From: Pogostemon cablin
Taxonomy: Eukaryota > Streptophyta > Magnoliopsida > Lamiales > Lamiaceae
Direction of reading: 5' to 3'
Length of the DNA: 64,000 bases
Assembly (NCBI GenBank): GCA_023678885.1
Contig: CM042952.1
Coordinates: 32,421,736 to 32,485,735 of the forward strand
The notes beneath the pieces were generated by a model. The model was not told the origin of the DNA. It was given only the letters and a program-made list of their open reading frames with translations, and searched no databases. This document shows positions 49,501 to 62,639 of this stretch, piece by piece (position 1 is the first letter of the stretch; each line of letters opens with the position of its first letter). A program made the position numbers and the translations under genes.

Positions 49501-52500
49501 AGCGCCGTGCATATAAACTTGAACTTCAGGTCATAAAAGTTAATTATATTTTTAAATTTTAGTAACTAGTTGCGATTTCAAAATAAAAAAACTTGCTTAC
49601 TCATGATACGCAACATCATGCATTGCAGGAGGGCATCTCTCTTTTTAATCGTAAACCGAAGAAAGGTATTGAGTTTCTGATAAATGCTAATAAGGTGGGG
49701 AGCTCGCCAAAAGAGATAGCAGCTTTTCTTAAAAATGCATCTGGTTTGAATAAAAGTCTGATTGGTGACTATTTGGGCGAAAGAGAAGATTTATCGTTGA
49801 AAGTGATGCATGCATATGTCGATTCATTTGAATTTCAAGGCATGGAGTTTGATGAGGCAATAAGAGCCTTCCTACAGGGCTTTAGACTGCCGGGTGAGGC
49901 ACAAAAGATCGACCGTATTATGGAAAAGTTTGCTGAACGGTATTGCAAGTGTAATCCAAAGGCCTTTATAAGTGCTGACACAGCTTATGTGCTTGCCTAT
50001 TCTGTTATAATGTTGAACACCGATGCACATAACCCTATGGTGAAGAATAAGGTGTACTAAACTTTTAAGACAATGATAGGACATTTGGGGGGTTGATTTA
50101 TTCCTGAATCTTACCGTTTTCATTTGATTATGCAGATGTCTGCTGAGGATTTTATAAGGAACAATCGAGGAATAGATGACGGGAAAGATTTACCTGAGGA
50201 CGATTTGAGATCATTGTTTGAGAGAATATCAAGAAATGAGATTAAAATGAAAGAAGATAACCTGTCCATCCAACAGATGCAAGCCATGAACTCAAACAGA
50301 GGTTTAGGTTTAGATGGTATACTGAATATTGTAATTCGCAAGAGAAGTGGAGACAGTATGGAGACAAGTGATGATCTCATGAAACACATGCAGGAACAAT
50401 TCAAAGAGAAGGCTAGCAAATCTGAGTAAGTTCCTATTATTTTTAGTAGGCTTGGTACTTGACCTGAACTGATGAATAATATCTGCATGATAAGTTAGGG
50501 ACTTGACGTGATCTGCTATTGCCAAAGGATGCTTTAATTCTTATTTCCCAGCCTTTTTTTATTTTTTATTTTTCATTTTTCATTTTTCTATTGTTCTTCC
50601 TTATCTTTGTGTGGAATAATAATTCTCATCATATTTTTTAATGCACAAACCTAATCCTGGATAGTAAAGTTGGAAATTGAAGGTTAGTTTTGATGAATGG
50701 AAAAAGTGGTCAGAACAACAGGACATATCCAATTTTTTTTCCTTGTTATGATTCATGATTATTGCTATCATCTTGAAAACATAAATCAGATAACCTCATG
50801 ATGTTATTCGCATTGGCAAAATGTAGGTCAGTTTATTATCCTGCAACAGATGTTGTGATCCTCAGATTCATGATAGAGGCATGTTGGGCTCCCATGCTGG
50901 CTGCCTTCAGTGTTCCTCTTGACCAGAGTGATGATGAAGTTGTAATAGCTTTATGCTTGGAAGGCTTTCGCAGTGCCATCCATGTTATGGCAGCAATGAC
51001 TATGAAAACTCATAGAGATGCTTTTTTGACATCATTAGCAAAATTTACTTCCCTCCATGCACCTGCAGATATTAGACAAAAAAACGTTGATGCTATCAAG
51101 GTTGGTGTTTCTCATTTCCTTATCAATGAATCTACTGATGCAAAATAGAATTTCTCATTATTTTTCAAATCTCTACAACATTCTTGATTAAATGAGGCGT
51201 CAAGCTTAATGGCATGCATGTGAATTGCTTTAAAATTTTTAAATTAGTCTGCACCACATGACCCCTTCGCTGCCCCTCTGGGAGCCACACAATTAAGCCT
51301 TGCACCATTGACATAAAGTCCTGGTCATTTTCTCAGTCAGTGAGAAGCTTACATCTTTCCATTTCATAATGATATCTGATCCCTTCATTCTCTTTATGTG
51401 CAGTTAAGTATCAAAACTCTGTTGTAATATAATACATGCCTAGAATACATCATGATCTGCCTAGCTACAGATTAATGTGCTATGAAGAAGTGGTGATCTT
51501 AATTGTTCAAAGCCAAAGTGATGGTGTTGCTTGAGATTGTAGGAATGTGATTAGAGGCTGTCTAGAAAAATTATATACAGCCTTTCTGAAACCTTCAAGC
51601 TACTTTAACCCATCTGTTTACTTGCATCACAGTCTATAGTAACGATAGCAGATGAGGATGGGAATTACTTGCAGGATGCTTGGGAGCATATCTTAACATG
51701 TGTCTCGCGGTTTGAACATTTGCATCTCTTGGGTGAAGGTGCCCTACCTGATGCAACTTTTTTTGCAATTCCTCAGAATGAATCTGATTCTAAACCAGGA
51801 AAATCAAACATACTACCTGTTCTTCGAAAGACGTGGCCTGGGAAGATTCATAATGTAGCTTCAGCTGTGAGGAGGGGTACATATGATAATGCTGGTGTTG
51901 GTGGTAATGTGGGTGCTGGAATCACATCTGAACAGATGAACAACTTGGTCTCTAATTTAAATATGTTGGAGCAAGTTGGTGAAATAAACCGCATATTTAT
52001 ACGGAGCCAAAAGCTAAACAGTGAGGCAATAATTGATTTTGTAAAGGCACTATGCAAAGTATCCATGGATGAATTGCGTTCCAAATCTGATCCACGGGTT
52101 TTCAGCCTTACAAAAATAGTTGAAATTGCGTATGTTTGCTTCTTTTGTCTTTCATTCTTTACACAATGTTTTCTGGAACACTTTATGTGCAGCTTTTAGT
52201 TTCCTTTTACTTTGCTAGCTGGCTAACTCATTCGAATATGTTTATGTTCTAAACAGGCACTATAACATGAATCGCATCAGGCTTGTCTGGTCAAAAATCT
52301 GGCAAGTGCTCTCTGATTTCTTTGTAACCATTGGCTGTTCAGAAAACCTTTCCATTTCAATATTTGCGATGGACTCTTTACGCCAATTATCAATGAAATT
52401 CTTGGAGAGGGAAGAATTAGCAAATTATAACTTTCAGAACGAGTTTATGAAGCCTTTCGTAATTGTGATGCGCAAAAGTAGTGCCATTGAAATCAGAGAA

Positions 52501-54961
52501 TTGATTATCAGATGCGTTTCTCAGATGGTGTTATCTCGGGTCAATAATGTCAAGTCAGGATGGAAGAGCATGTTCATGGTAGTAGTCTGCAATGATTATT
52601 CTGCTGATTGATTTTACATTAATAATTATTTTCTCTGATTGGTGAACACTTGTTTTATTTTATTGGTGAAAGTGATGTTCATGCATTTGGTATTCACAGT
52701 TACTCGTCTCATGTTCAACTTTCAGGTTTTCACAACAGCAGCTTATGATGAGCATAAGAACATTGTCCTTCTTGCCTTTGAAATTACTGAGAAGATTATA
52801 CGAGATTATTTCCCTTATATCACTGAAACTGAGACCACTACTTTCACAGATTGTGTGAATTGTCTCATAGCATTCACCAATAGTAGATTCAACAAAGACA
52901 TTAGCCTTAATGCCATTGGGTTCCTCCGTTTCTGTGCTGCAAAACTTGCGGAAGGTGATCTAGGCAAGGGAACTTCTGGAAAGGTTTCTCCATCTTCACC
53001 TCATAAAGGAAAAGAAGAAAAAAGTGATAACGGTGAAGCTGTTGATAAGGTTGATCATCTATATTTATGGTTTCCTTTGCTGGCAGGTAACAAATTCTTG
53101 TTTTATGATATTTTATAAACTGTTCTGGAATTCAAGCGTGATTTTTCCTGAAAATTTTAAAATTTCAGTGCAACTATGCATGTTTAGCATAGTGATATTC
53201 CAGTGTGCTTATACTGCCTCCTTTCCGCATCCAGGTTTATCAGAACTGAGCTTTGACCCAAGACCTGAAATTAGGAAGAGTGCCCTACAAATACTCTTTG
53301 ATACTCTACGCAACTATGGCCAACATTTTTCACTGCCCTTATGGGAAAAGGTGTTTGAATCCGTCTTACTTAGAATCTTTGATGATGCTCGGCGTGCTAT
53401 TGATCCATCCAAAGACAACTCCCTAAGGCACATGGCTGATGGCGACGTGGAGGAACTTGATCAAGATTCATGGCTTTATGAGACCTGCACATTGGCTCTT
53501 CAGCTGGTTGTAGATCTTTTTGTAAATTTCTATGATACGGTCAATCCCCTTCTAAAGAAAGTGCTGATGTTATTAGTTAGTTTTATCAAACGCCCTCATC
53601 AAAGCCTTGCTGGAATTGGCATTGCTGCTTTTGTTCGTCTAATGAGCAATGCTGGGGAGCTGTTCTCTGAAGAAAAGTGGCTCGAGGTGGTTTCATCTCT
53701 CAAAGAAGTTGCCGAGGAAACGCTCCCTGATTTTTCTTTTGTGCTTAATGAAGATGATAACATCCAGGTGCATGAAGAAGACTTAAACGGAAATAGCCAT
53801 GACACATCAACTGGGACAATTACCTCCAATGAGGATTCAGATAGTTTGAGCAGACATAATTTGTATGCATCTATATCTAATGTCAAGTGTCGAGCTGCCG
53901 TTCAGCTATTACTTATTCAGGTGAGTTTAACATTACTCATAATTTATTTAATTTGGTTCATTTTTCTGTAACTGTTTATTTAACTAGTTATATTCCCTCT
54001 CTGAACTTGAGCTCTGTTTCCTTGGCTCACTAGGGGACTGAGTTTCTTTGACTGGAATAGCAAGTACAATTTACCACGATATAGAGTGGACTGGGATTAC
54101 CTTGTTTGATGAATAATTGATATTTTACTGGCTTATATTGCCTTATTGGAGAACAATCACCAGCAATGGATGGAGCTGGAGAACTTAATATAATAAATGT
54201 ACTGAAGTGGTGAATACAAATTAATCTGTCTTGTGTTCTTAGAAGAAGATAAAATATGCTAAATTGTGGTTTGCATTATGAACGGATACCAATCTAGATG
54301 TAGTCAAATTGTTTCTCACTGATGAATACATTTTTATTGCATGTGGCAGGCTATCTTTGAGATCTACAACTTGCTTAGAGCTCAACTATCAGTTAAAAAC
54401 ACTGTAATCCTCTTTGATGCTGTGCATTCGGTTGCATTTCATGCTCACAAGATAAACAGTAATATGTCGCTACGTCCAAAGCTCCAAGAACTTGGATCCA
54501 TCACTCAAATGCAGGATCCTCCTCTACTTCGCGTGGAGAATGAGTCGTATCAAATTTGCCTCATATTCCTACAAAATCTTTTACTTGATAGTGCTCCTAG
54601 TCATGAAGAGCCAGAAGTGGAGTCTTACCTTGTCAACTTATGCAAGGAGGTCTTACAATTCTACATCGACGTTTCATGCTCTGGACAGATGCCCTATGCA
54701 TCGCCCGAGAGGAGACCCTCAAGGATGATACCAGTAGGTTCTGGAAGACGGAAAGAGTTGGCAGCTCGGGCTCCTCTGATTGTCGCAATTCTCCACGCAA
54801 TTGGTAGCTTAGGAGATTCTTCGTTCGAGAAGAACCTGTCTTGCTTTTTTCCCCTGCTTTCAAGTTTGATTAGTTGTGAACATGGGTCCAGTGAGGTTCC
54901 AGTAGCACTCAGTGATATGCTTAGCTCCTCAGTTGGTCCAGTTTTGTTGCGATCTTGTTGA
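46553..54961 (+). CDS. BIG2-like Sec7 ARF guanine-nucleotide exchange factor
   Basis: Eleven exons: 46553-47742, 48488-48805, 49187-49529, 49629-50051, 50136-50425, 50827-51100, 51633-52129, 52257-52578, 52726-53086, 53235-53920, 54350-54961. All join in phase, giving 1,771 residues, close to the usual 1,750-1,800. BIG proteins activate ARF GTPases at the trans-Golgi network/early endosome and are brefeldin A targets. Layout: N-terminal DCB (DKIIKNASWRKHSKLAAECK), HUS box region in exons 2-3, Sec7 domain from about residue 618, then HDS repeats to the C-terminus. Sec7 motif 1 is FRLPGEAQKIDRIMEKFAERY with the catalytic Glu at about residue 707; motif 2 is AYSVIMLNTDAHNP. The start PEADSRLPQLLIPALDKI is nearest to BIG2 among the Arabidopsis paralogues I remember; BIG1 and BIG3 are alternatives. 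No lesions. Confidence 0.93.
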
Positions 54962-56439
54962 TACGAAGTACTACACGTTTTTTGAAGATGTATGATAACT
55001 TTATCAAGAAATTTTCCAAATTTATTGCCGTTATTGTTTAGGAAATAGAAGTACAGTGTTAAAACTGACATTCATTCAATCATCTATATGCTTTGCTAAG
55101 TTGGTATTCAATCGTGTGTGATTTTCAGATTTCTCAAAAATCCTAAATTTTGAGAATTCCAACGAGATTCAAAATATGATATCATAGAACAATTAAATGC
55201 TATTGAATTATTACTATGGATAAAGATACGTGGTCAGATTCTGGCTGACCATAATCTCTTCAATTGATGTTTAATTACTATTTTGTTCTTTAATCTAATA
55301 AAATGATTTTAATTTTTTTTTATTATCCAAATTGAATAGCCGCTGAAAACATGGTAATCTAACTTCAAAATATTTCATGTCATTAATATAACTTATCAAT
55401 TAATATGCCATAATATATCTAAGTATTGAGATTATTTATATATTAATTAACTTTATTTCGTGCATTATATATGTACAGATTTTTTACTATAAAATATTAG
55501 TAGTAGTATATTGATAATAGTATCAGCAAGACAAAAGATAAAAATTAAAAAGTAAATGTTCTTATTTCACCTTATATATGGAATTTTTAAAAAAAAATTA
55601 ATTATGTTCTAGTTTTATTTTATAGTTTCTATTGTTGTTATTCGTTTGATTAATTTAACTACTTAAATAGTAGTACTTCCTCCATACACTAAATGCATTT
55701 TTTTCATTTTAATATAAAGAGTATTTCTTTTTTAAGTAAACTAGACCCCATACAAAAAATTTATGAAATAATATATATTTTTATAGAACACATATAAAAT
55801 TTATACATTAACCTATTACACATTAAAATATTATAGATTTAATTTCATTTTAAATTATAAGATAATATTAGTTAGTATAAAAAGTATGAGGTTGAACGAA
55901 ATGACTTCCATAAATAAAAAAGTGATATATTTTAAACGAAAATCAATATCTAAGTAATGAAAAATAATAATAATACAATAAACTATTTCAATGAAAAGTA
56001 ATACCAAAATAATGAAAAGTAATAATAATGCTTAGAGATAATTTGCGAATAGTTATAAAATCTAAAAAATCAAAACAAAATCTTATTATAATTCTTTTTC
56101 GAAAAAGATTTGTATGAGATCATCTCACAGATCTCATTTCGTGATACGGGTGAAATATGACCCAACCATATGTTCGTGGATACTAAACAAACTTACTACC
56201 CGGACTACCTCTTAAATCCACATATAGCGCACATCAACTTAACAATTTTTTTTTCTTCATTATAATTTTATTTTTTCAATTACAATTTATTTGTTTTTTT
56301 TAAAATAAAATCATGTATAGTTAATTTTTTTAATATTTGTTAATAAAATAAAGAAAAAATTGATGACGATTTCACTTTTATTTATGACAAAGACTTGTAT
56401 GAGACTTGTGAGACGGTCAAAAAGTGATTATTTTTATAG

Positions 56440-56700
56440 AGTGAAGCTTGCGTGCGTCCGGGTGCACACCGTGCGCCTTTAGAATTTAGTATTATGAGTA
56501 AGAGTATATTATTTTGTTCTAAAAGGTATACACTTTAATTAATCATTTTGTTATAAAAGGTATACACTTTTTATTAATATTTTTTATTTTTTTCAGAAAG
56601 TAAAGAGTACACATCTTTATAATAAAGGGTATATAATTTAATACAGATTCTAAAGGTGTACGGCATGTGCCCCGTGCTCCCGGTGCACACAAATTTTTGC
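56440..56700. repeat. GCGCAC-end repeat, copy 2
   Basis: GTGAAGCTTGCGTGCGTCCGGG at the left, TTCTAAAGGTGTACGGCATG then GGTGCACACAAATTTTTGCC at the right, with GGTATACACTTT units between. Shares landmarks with 37.1 kb and 59 kb. Confidence 0.5.
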
Positions 56701-57200
56701 CATTTTTATATTGAAAAGTGATACTAAATTAGTGAAAAGCGATAATGTTATTTCATGAACAATTTATAGTATATTTAAGAAATTTCCGCACAACACTCAC
56801 CCTTCTTTTTCTCTTTTTCCTAATGAAATGTATGTTAAGTTAAAATATTAAACCTAATTTATAGATTATTCTAGAATATCTAAGAAAAATATTAAATAAA
56901 TAATAATAAGTCTAGCTGAATTAAGAAAATTCAAATGAATCATAATAATTAAGAGAATTTTAGAATTAAAAAAAAGCATGTGTGATGTTTGGATTAATTA
57001 GAATTATCTAATTATAAAGGCAGTGGACACTATAGCATAGATGAGCATAATCTAGATTATTCTAGAAATTACGAATTTGCATGTACTATAAATATGAGAT
57101 ATTATGTTAATTTAGTGGAGAGTGTAAAAAAAATTACAAATAAATTATATAAGTTATCAATAAATTTAAAATTATTAATCAGCATTTTCCTTTTATATAA

Positions 57201-57203
<3 letters not shown>

Positions 57204-57292
<89 letters not shown>
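57204..57292. repeat. (TA)n microsatellite
   Basis: Nearly 90 bp of uninterrupted AT dinucleotides; the YIYIYI-type open frames across it are artefacts. Confidence 0.95.
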
Positions 57293-57295
<3 letters not shown>

Positions 57296-57784
57296 ATACT
57301 TTATAAAAGCATTAACATCAATAATGGAGAGATAACATAATTTAAAGTAGTACTGAAATATAAAATGAAACCGAAACACATTAATAATAGAGAAATAACA
57401 TAATTCAAACTAGTACTGAAATATAAAATGAAATTGAAACATTGAAATCAAACATCGCAACATCGCAATTGACCCTATTCGATGTCCATTATTTCCATAA
57501 TGGAATTGTCTCATGCGGCATTTGTTTTCTTTTCCTTTGGGCTGGCTACAACGTCATCGGCATTTGTTTTTTTTTTTTTTTTTTATTTTGGGTGGCTCCA
57601 ACATCAACTTTGATTTTCTTCTGCTTCGACGGAGGGGTTTCGTTGAAAAGCTTTTTCTTCATCTTATTTTCACTTGCACCTATTTGAATAGATTCCTCCT
57701 CAACCCAAATAAATAAGTTTATGGGAAAGTGGCAACCACCGCCGACATGAAACATAAAGCAACTCAATCGTTTAACATTCTAAA

Positions 57785-58000
57785 ATGGTGTACCCCACCA
57801 TTAGGGCCCCCACCGCCCTGTGGATTGGTGGAGGAGGTAAATCGCAGGATGTGCCTCAAGTGGCTTATAGAGGGGGCTCACTGTTAAACTTGTGCTTGCA
57901 AGGGGCCAAATCCATGCCAAAGGCAGGATTCGAACCCCTGCAGCAACCAAGCTCAATTGGAAGACCTTTCCACCCTCCCCTCTACCACTTGAAATGAATG
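57785..58000 (-). mobile_element. tRNA-derived SINE-like unit
   Basis: On the minus strand a TGGTAGAGGGGAGGGTGG stretch (A-box-like, 57971-57988) is followed about 33 nt later by GGGGTTCGAATCC (57926-57938), a near-perfect Pol III B box. A GC-rich body of about 140 bp follows without tRNA folding. This is the head structure of plant tRNA-derived SINEs. Tail and target duplication not resolved. Confidence 0.5.
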
Positions 58001-58373
58001 CTATGTGAGAAGAAAGCATGAAGAAAGTAAGTATGTCGTGGGTGTCTAATGGTCAATTTCTACCATTTAATTTCTGCTTAGATATATTTTATCCTTTCCA
58101 TTATTAAAAATTAAATTTATTCGATAAATAAAAATTTTAAAAAGTTAAATAAAATAAAATAATTTTGGCACAAACTCATGTATCAGGGACACACCGTTAA
58201 CACAAGAATTTTAATATTAAAATTTTTATGTTTACATTTATATGGGGATATGATGTGCCCACTCAAAATTTATATCTCTATTAAATATTTAGACCATTTT
58301 ATTATGAGTCTATGAGATAATCTCGTATAAAATTATTTTATTTTTAATTTTTTATTAAGAATTAATTTTATTA

Positions 58374-58697
58374 GGAGTGTATATTGAGTGCACCCATATG
58401 TGTATAATTTTTTATTTTATTTTGTATACGTGTTTCGTAATAATTGTATACTTTTTTCACACCACGTTTTTCTTTAAAAAACTAGCATTCATATATGTAC
58501 AATTTTTTATTCAATGGTGTATACATGTTTTTTTAATAATTGTACATTTTTTTTACATTTAATTTTTCATTAAAAAAAATTAACCATTAAATTGTATACA
58601 TTTTTGCTCATAATTGTATACAATATATTTTTATTTATATTTGTATATGTGTACACCATATTTTAAGGTGCACCCAGATGCACAAATATTTAGCCTT
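58374..58697. repeat. GTGCACC-end repeat, copy 3
   Basis: Starts AGGAGTGTATATTGAGTGC, ends GGTGCACCCAGATGCAC then AAATATTTAGCC. Interior order as in the copy at 45.5 kb. Confidence 0.6.
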
Positions 58698-58949
58698 TTA
58701 TTAATAACATTATTAATTTTTGGTAAATCTTGGGTGAATATATGTGAGATAATCAAATCTACTATTAGTATAATAATTTTTAAGAAAGGCGTCGCCATCC
58801 CAAATTTTAATATGATCCATTCATTACATAGTAAATTATTTTATTTAATAAAAATATATATATTTAATAAAAATTTTAATTTAATATTTTGTTCTAATTA
58901 ATAAATTAAAATTAAATAAATATTATTTTTTTAATAAGATATTATTTTT

Positions 58950-59340
58950 GGCAAAAACTCCTGTGCACCCGGGCGCACGGACCACATTTCGTGTGACTTT
59001 AGAATTTTGTGTTAAATTGTATACATTTTAGTATACAGATGTATACCCTTTATTTTCTAAAGAAAATTATTGTGTGTATTTGGGCGCATGGACACACTAC
59101 GTGCGCCTTTAGAATTTTGTGTTAAATTGTATACCCTTTAGTATAAAAATGTATACCCTTTATTTCTAAAGAAAAAAAATATTAATGAAAAATATATACC
59201 CTCTAGAACAAAATGATGTACCTTTTATTAATTAAAGTGTATACCCTTTAGACCAAAGCAATGTACCCTTACCCATAATACTAAATTTCTAAAGGCGCAC
59301 GAAATGTGTTCCCGTGCGCCTGGGCGCATGCAAGCCTCAC
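58950..59340. repeat. GCGCAC-end repeat, copy 3 with internal duplication
   Basis: Left end CACCCGGGCGCACGGACCAC; about 120 bp later a second left end TTTGGGCGCATGGACACAC, each followed by CTTTAGAATTTTGTGTTAAA. A single right end, GGCGCACGAAATGTG to GGGCGCATGCAAGCC. So the left part is duplicated or one copy has landed in another. Confidence 0.55.
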
Positions 59341-61337
59341 TCATTATTTTTTCATTAAAAATATTATAATTAATTTGTCATCCTATAAATTAATTCAATA
59401 CATAGTTATCACTATATCTTTATTGAGTATAATATTTTATTAAAATTATTATCACTTTTATTTCGCATTTAAATAGTTTGAAATAATTCACTTGAACGGA
59501 TATCACTTTTTATTTAATAGGTATCACTTTTCATTGTAAATATTATCACTTTTTATTTTGGCAAACACTTGTATAAACCGGATCAACATATGTATCTTTA
59601 TAAACCCTGTTACTCTTTTAATAGCATAAGACAAAAAGAGCATAAGACGAGCTCGAGTAAGCATGAGCTGAGTTGAGCTACTTGTCTCGTTTAATAACAC
59701 TAATTAGGAATGATACCATTCTATTTAGAGCAGGCGATTTGGGCCCGATCCGATGGGCCGACCCTGTAGCCCTTAGAAGTATGAATTTTATATATGAATT
59801 TTATATCACTTTATATTTGACTTAAAATTATTACACATGTTAAATAGTTTAACTTTAATTATTCTTTTATAATAAATAATTTTAAAATTAAGTAACCACT
59901 AAAAGATTATTACACATGTTTAATTGAACTTTAATTATTCTTTTATAAAAAAATTTAAAATCGAACAAGCGAGAAAAAAAACTGCCCTAAATGGCCCGTA
60001 TTGGGCTAGGTTGGACCTAAAAAATATTAACTTAACAAGAACTGGGACAAAGACCGGCCCGGCCCAAAAATATGCAATGGCCCGAGCCCGGCCCGTTTGA
60101 CGGCTCTAATTCTATTACATCATACTAATCATGCAAAAAGATTTAGGTAGGGGTAGAGGTGTTAAACGAGTTGAGCGAGCTCGAGCTAGCTTGACTCGAG
60201 TACTTATCGAGCCGAGCTGAGCTCGGCTCGTTAAGCAAAAAGGTTGAGTTTTCAAGCCTTATCGAGTCGAGCCGAGTCGAGCTTAATATTAAGTATATAT
60301 TTTTTAGTTTTGGGGTTTTATCAATTTAAGGCCCGAATTATAGGTAAACTATCAATTAGGGACCTGAATTATTTTTCTATCAATCAAAAGCCTGAAGTAT
60401 GTAAATTCAAGTCCTGAATTTGTCAAATATGTAAAATGAATAAAAAAAATAATATATTTAATATAAAATAATATTCTATCAAGATAAAATGATAATATAA
60501 TAGTTCTAACTATCTAATTAGTAATAATAATAATATTATAATTGAATAATTAATAATAATATAATATAATATAATAATATTTATTAAAATTGAAAACTAA
60601 CTGATTTGAAATATCTGTGTATGGATGCGTATGGTGGTTGGCCGTCACCAACCAAAAAATTATTAATAATATTTATAGTAATCTTAATATTTTATTAATT
60701 TAATGATAATAAGAATAGTAATCTTAATCAATTGGCATAAGTATTTTAAATAGTGATAAATGGTTTCACGTATATATCATTAGTTTTATATATCCTGTCC
60801 TAATTTTATATATTTATATATATTGATTAAAGAATATTTAAGAAAGATACTATTGAAACTAATAATATCATAATTTTTTTAATATATCAATATTGAATAT
60901 TTAATTTTATAAATGAATATTTATTAATATTATGAATAATTTTAATATAATTAAAATTAAATTTAAAATTTTAACTAAAAAAATATATAGATTAGTTAGA
61001 ACTTTTTATACGTATTTTTAGTAAACATTTCCAATAAAATGAAATTGAATTTGTGCATTTAAAAGGGGAAATCGATACATATAAGTATAGGAGATAAGAA
61101 TTAATTTGACATGATAAATATTAAATACACATAACAAATATATATGTATATAGAATATTATATGATATATATATATATTTTAATATATATAACTTTTAGA
61201 AAAATAAAATAAAATAATGAATAAAGATTAATTTTATTTAATAATTCAGAAATTAGATATTATGCATTTTAAAATTTAAATAATAGCAACATTCATTTTA
61301 TTGAATAATTTATAACTAAATCTAACATCTAATATAT

Positions 61338-62161
61338 TGATGGCTATTCTTGACCCGTTAATTAATGCTTATGAGATAAAAATATTTAGTAATAGAATCA
61401 AGAATGAACACAATCAAACATAATAAAACCTACAAACAACGGGATCAAAACCAATAGAAAACTCAATTCTCACCAAAGAATTCAGCAATTTTTATTACTC
61501 TCCCCTGGAACAACACTCATAAAACTCTCCCTTTACAAGTGTAATGTTTAGAGCAAAGTGTTAGTCACCTGTCTCTCTCATGTGAGAGAGACTATTTATA
61601 TTGTTTCAAAGCCCTAAACCAGAGCCAATCGCCTTGTGCCATTTGGATGGAGACAAGCCGCCTTTAATGAAGTTGTTTGGTACGCCGACCAGCTGCAGGA
61701 GAAGTCTGGACGTTGTTGGTTGCTTTTGCAGGGTTTCCACAGAGTGTCTCCGTCCCTTGCTGGCTTCCCATTGGTTATCAGAGTAAGGTTTGCCAATTAG
61801 TTGTTGTCTTCTAATTAGGATTGTTGCCCAAGATATCTCTTCTTTCCGTTAGTCTTGTCATTTAGCCTGCGATACTTGTCAGCCTTCATGATGGTGCTTG
61901 CTCTTCACTATCCTGCTTTTGTTGCCCCTTTGGTCTTCGGACAGACTGACTTTCAGTGCTGTGGCTTCGGCCTGTTTAGTGGATTATTCTTTGTTCTTTC
62001 CTCGACTGGGCCTTCGGGCTGCCGCCACCAACTGTCTCGATTGTCTTTTCAGTTCTGTCCACAGTTCGGGCCGCTATGGGGTTGAACCTTTTTCTTCAGG
62101 TATAATAGAGGTTATTGGGATTTTGGGTCTGCTACGCATAGGAGATATAATACCCATAACA
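61338..62161. mobile_element. Possible solo LTR (GC-rich block)
   Basis: 824 bp beginning TGATGGCTATTC and ending TACCCATAACA, hence TG...CA, much GC-richer than its surroundings between 61600 and 62100, with CTATTTATATTG (TATA-like) near 61590. Flanks TATAT and TAATA do not make a good target duplication. Short open frames inside have no recognised homology. Solo LTR is a guess; transferred or captured sequence is also possible. Confidence 0.35.
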
Positions 62162-62639
62162 TAATACTTAATAAAAACTTAAAATTTATATGGTGGATTT
62201 AATAATTAATTGTATAATTCAAATATTAATATATTATTGAAATTATAATATATAATTAATAATAAGGTAGGTTGTGAGACCGTCTCATGGATCCCAATTA
62301 ACATTATAAATGAAATTTAAAAAAAATGTGGTCCTCTATTAATTGTTAAAAAAACCGGTAGTTTGAAATAAAGCAGGTAATTGGTTAATAGGTTGACTCT
62401 GTTATCTACTATACTCACTTTCTTTTATTCTTTTCTTTTTTAAAATTTATTTTTCGTTAATTAAAAAATTAATTTCATTAATTTTAGTTCCTTTATTTTA
62501 ACGATTTAAAAATAAAATACAATATAAATATTTTGTAAAATATAAAATAAATTAAATATTTTTTTCTATTGAGATAACTTAATTAAACAAATATCACTTT
62601 TTTTATAAATAAAGTATCTCATTTTATAAAATTGTTCAT

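Noticed and set aside
55677..55930. Sixth Stowaway MITE starting CTTCCTCCATACAC
   Set aside because: The left end resembles a MITE but no matching right end or TA-flanked terminus was found.
57094..57379. Open frames of alternating Tyr and Ile
   Set aside because: Translation of the (TA)n tract on both strands.
57920..57990. tRNA gene on the minus strand
   Set aside because: The B box is good but acceptor and anticodon stems do not form; better explained as a tRNA-derived SINE head.
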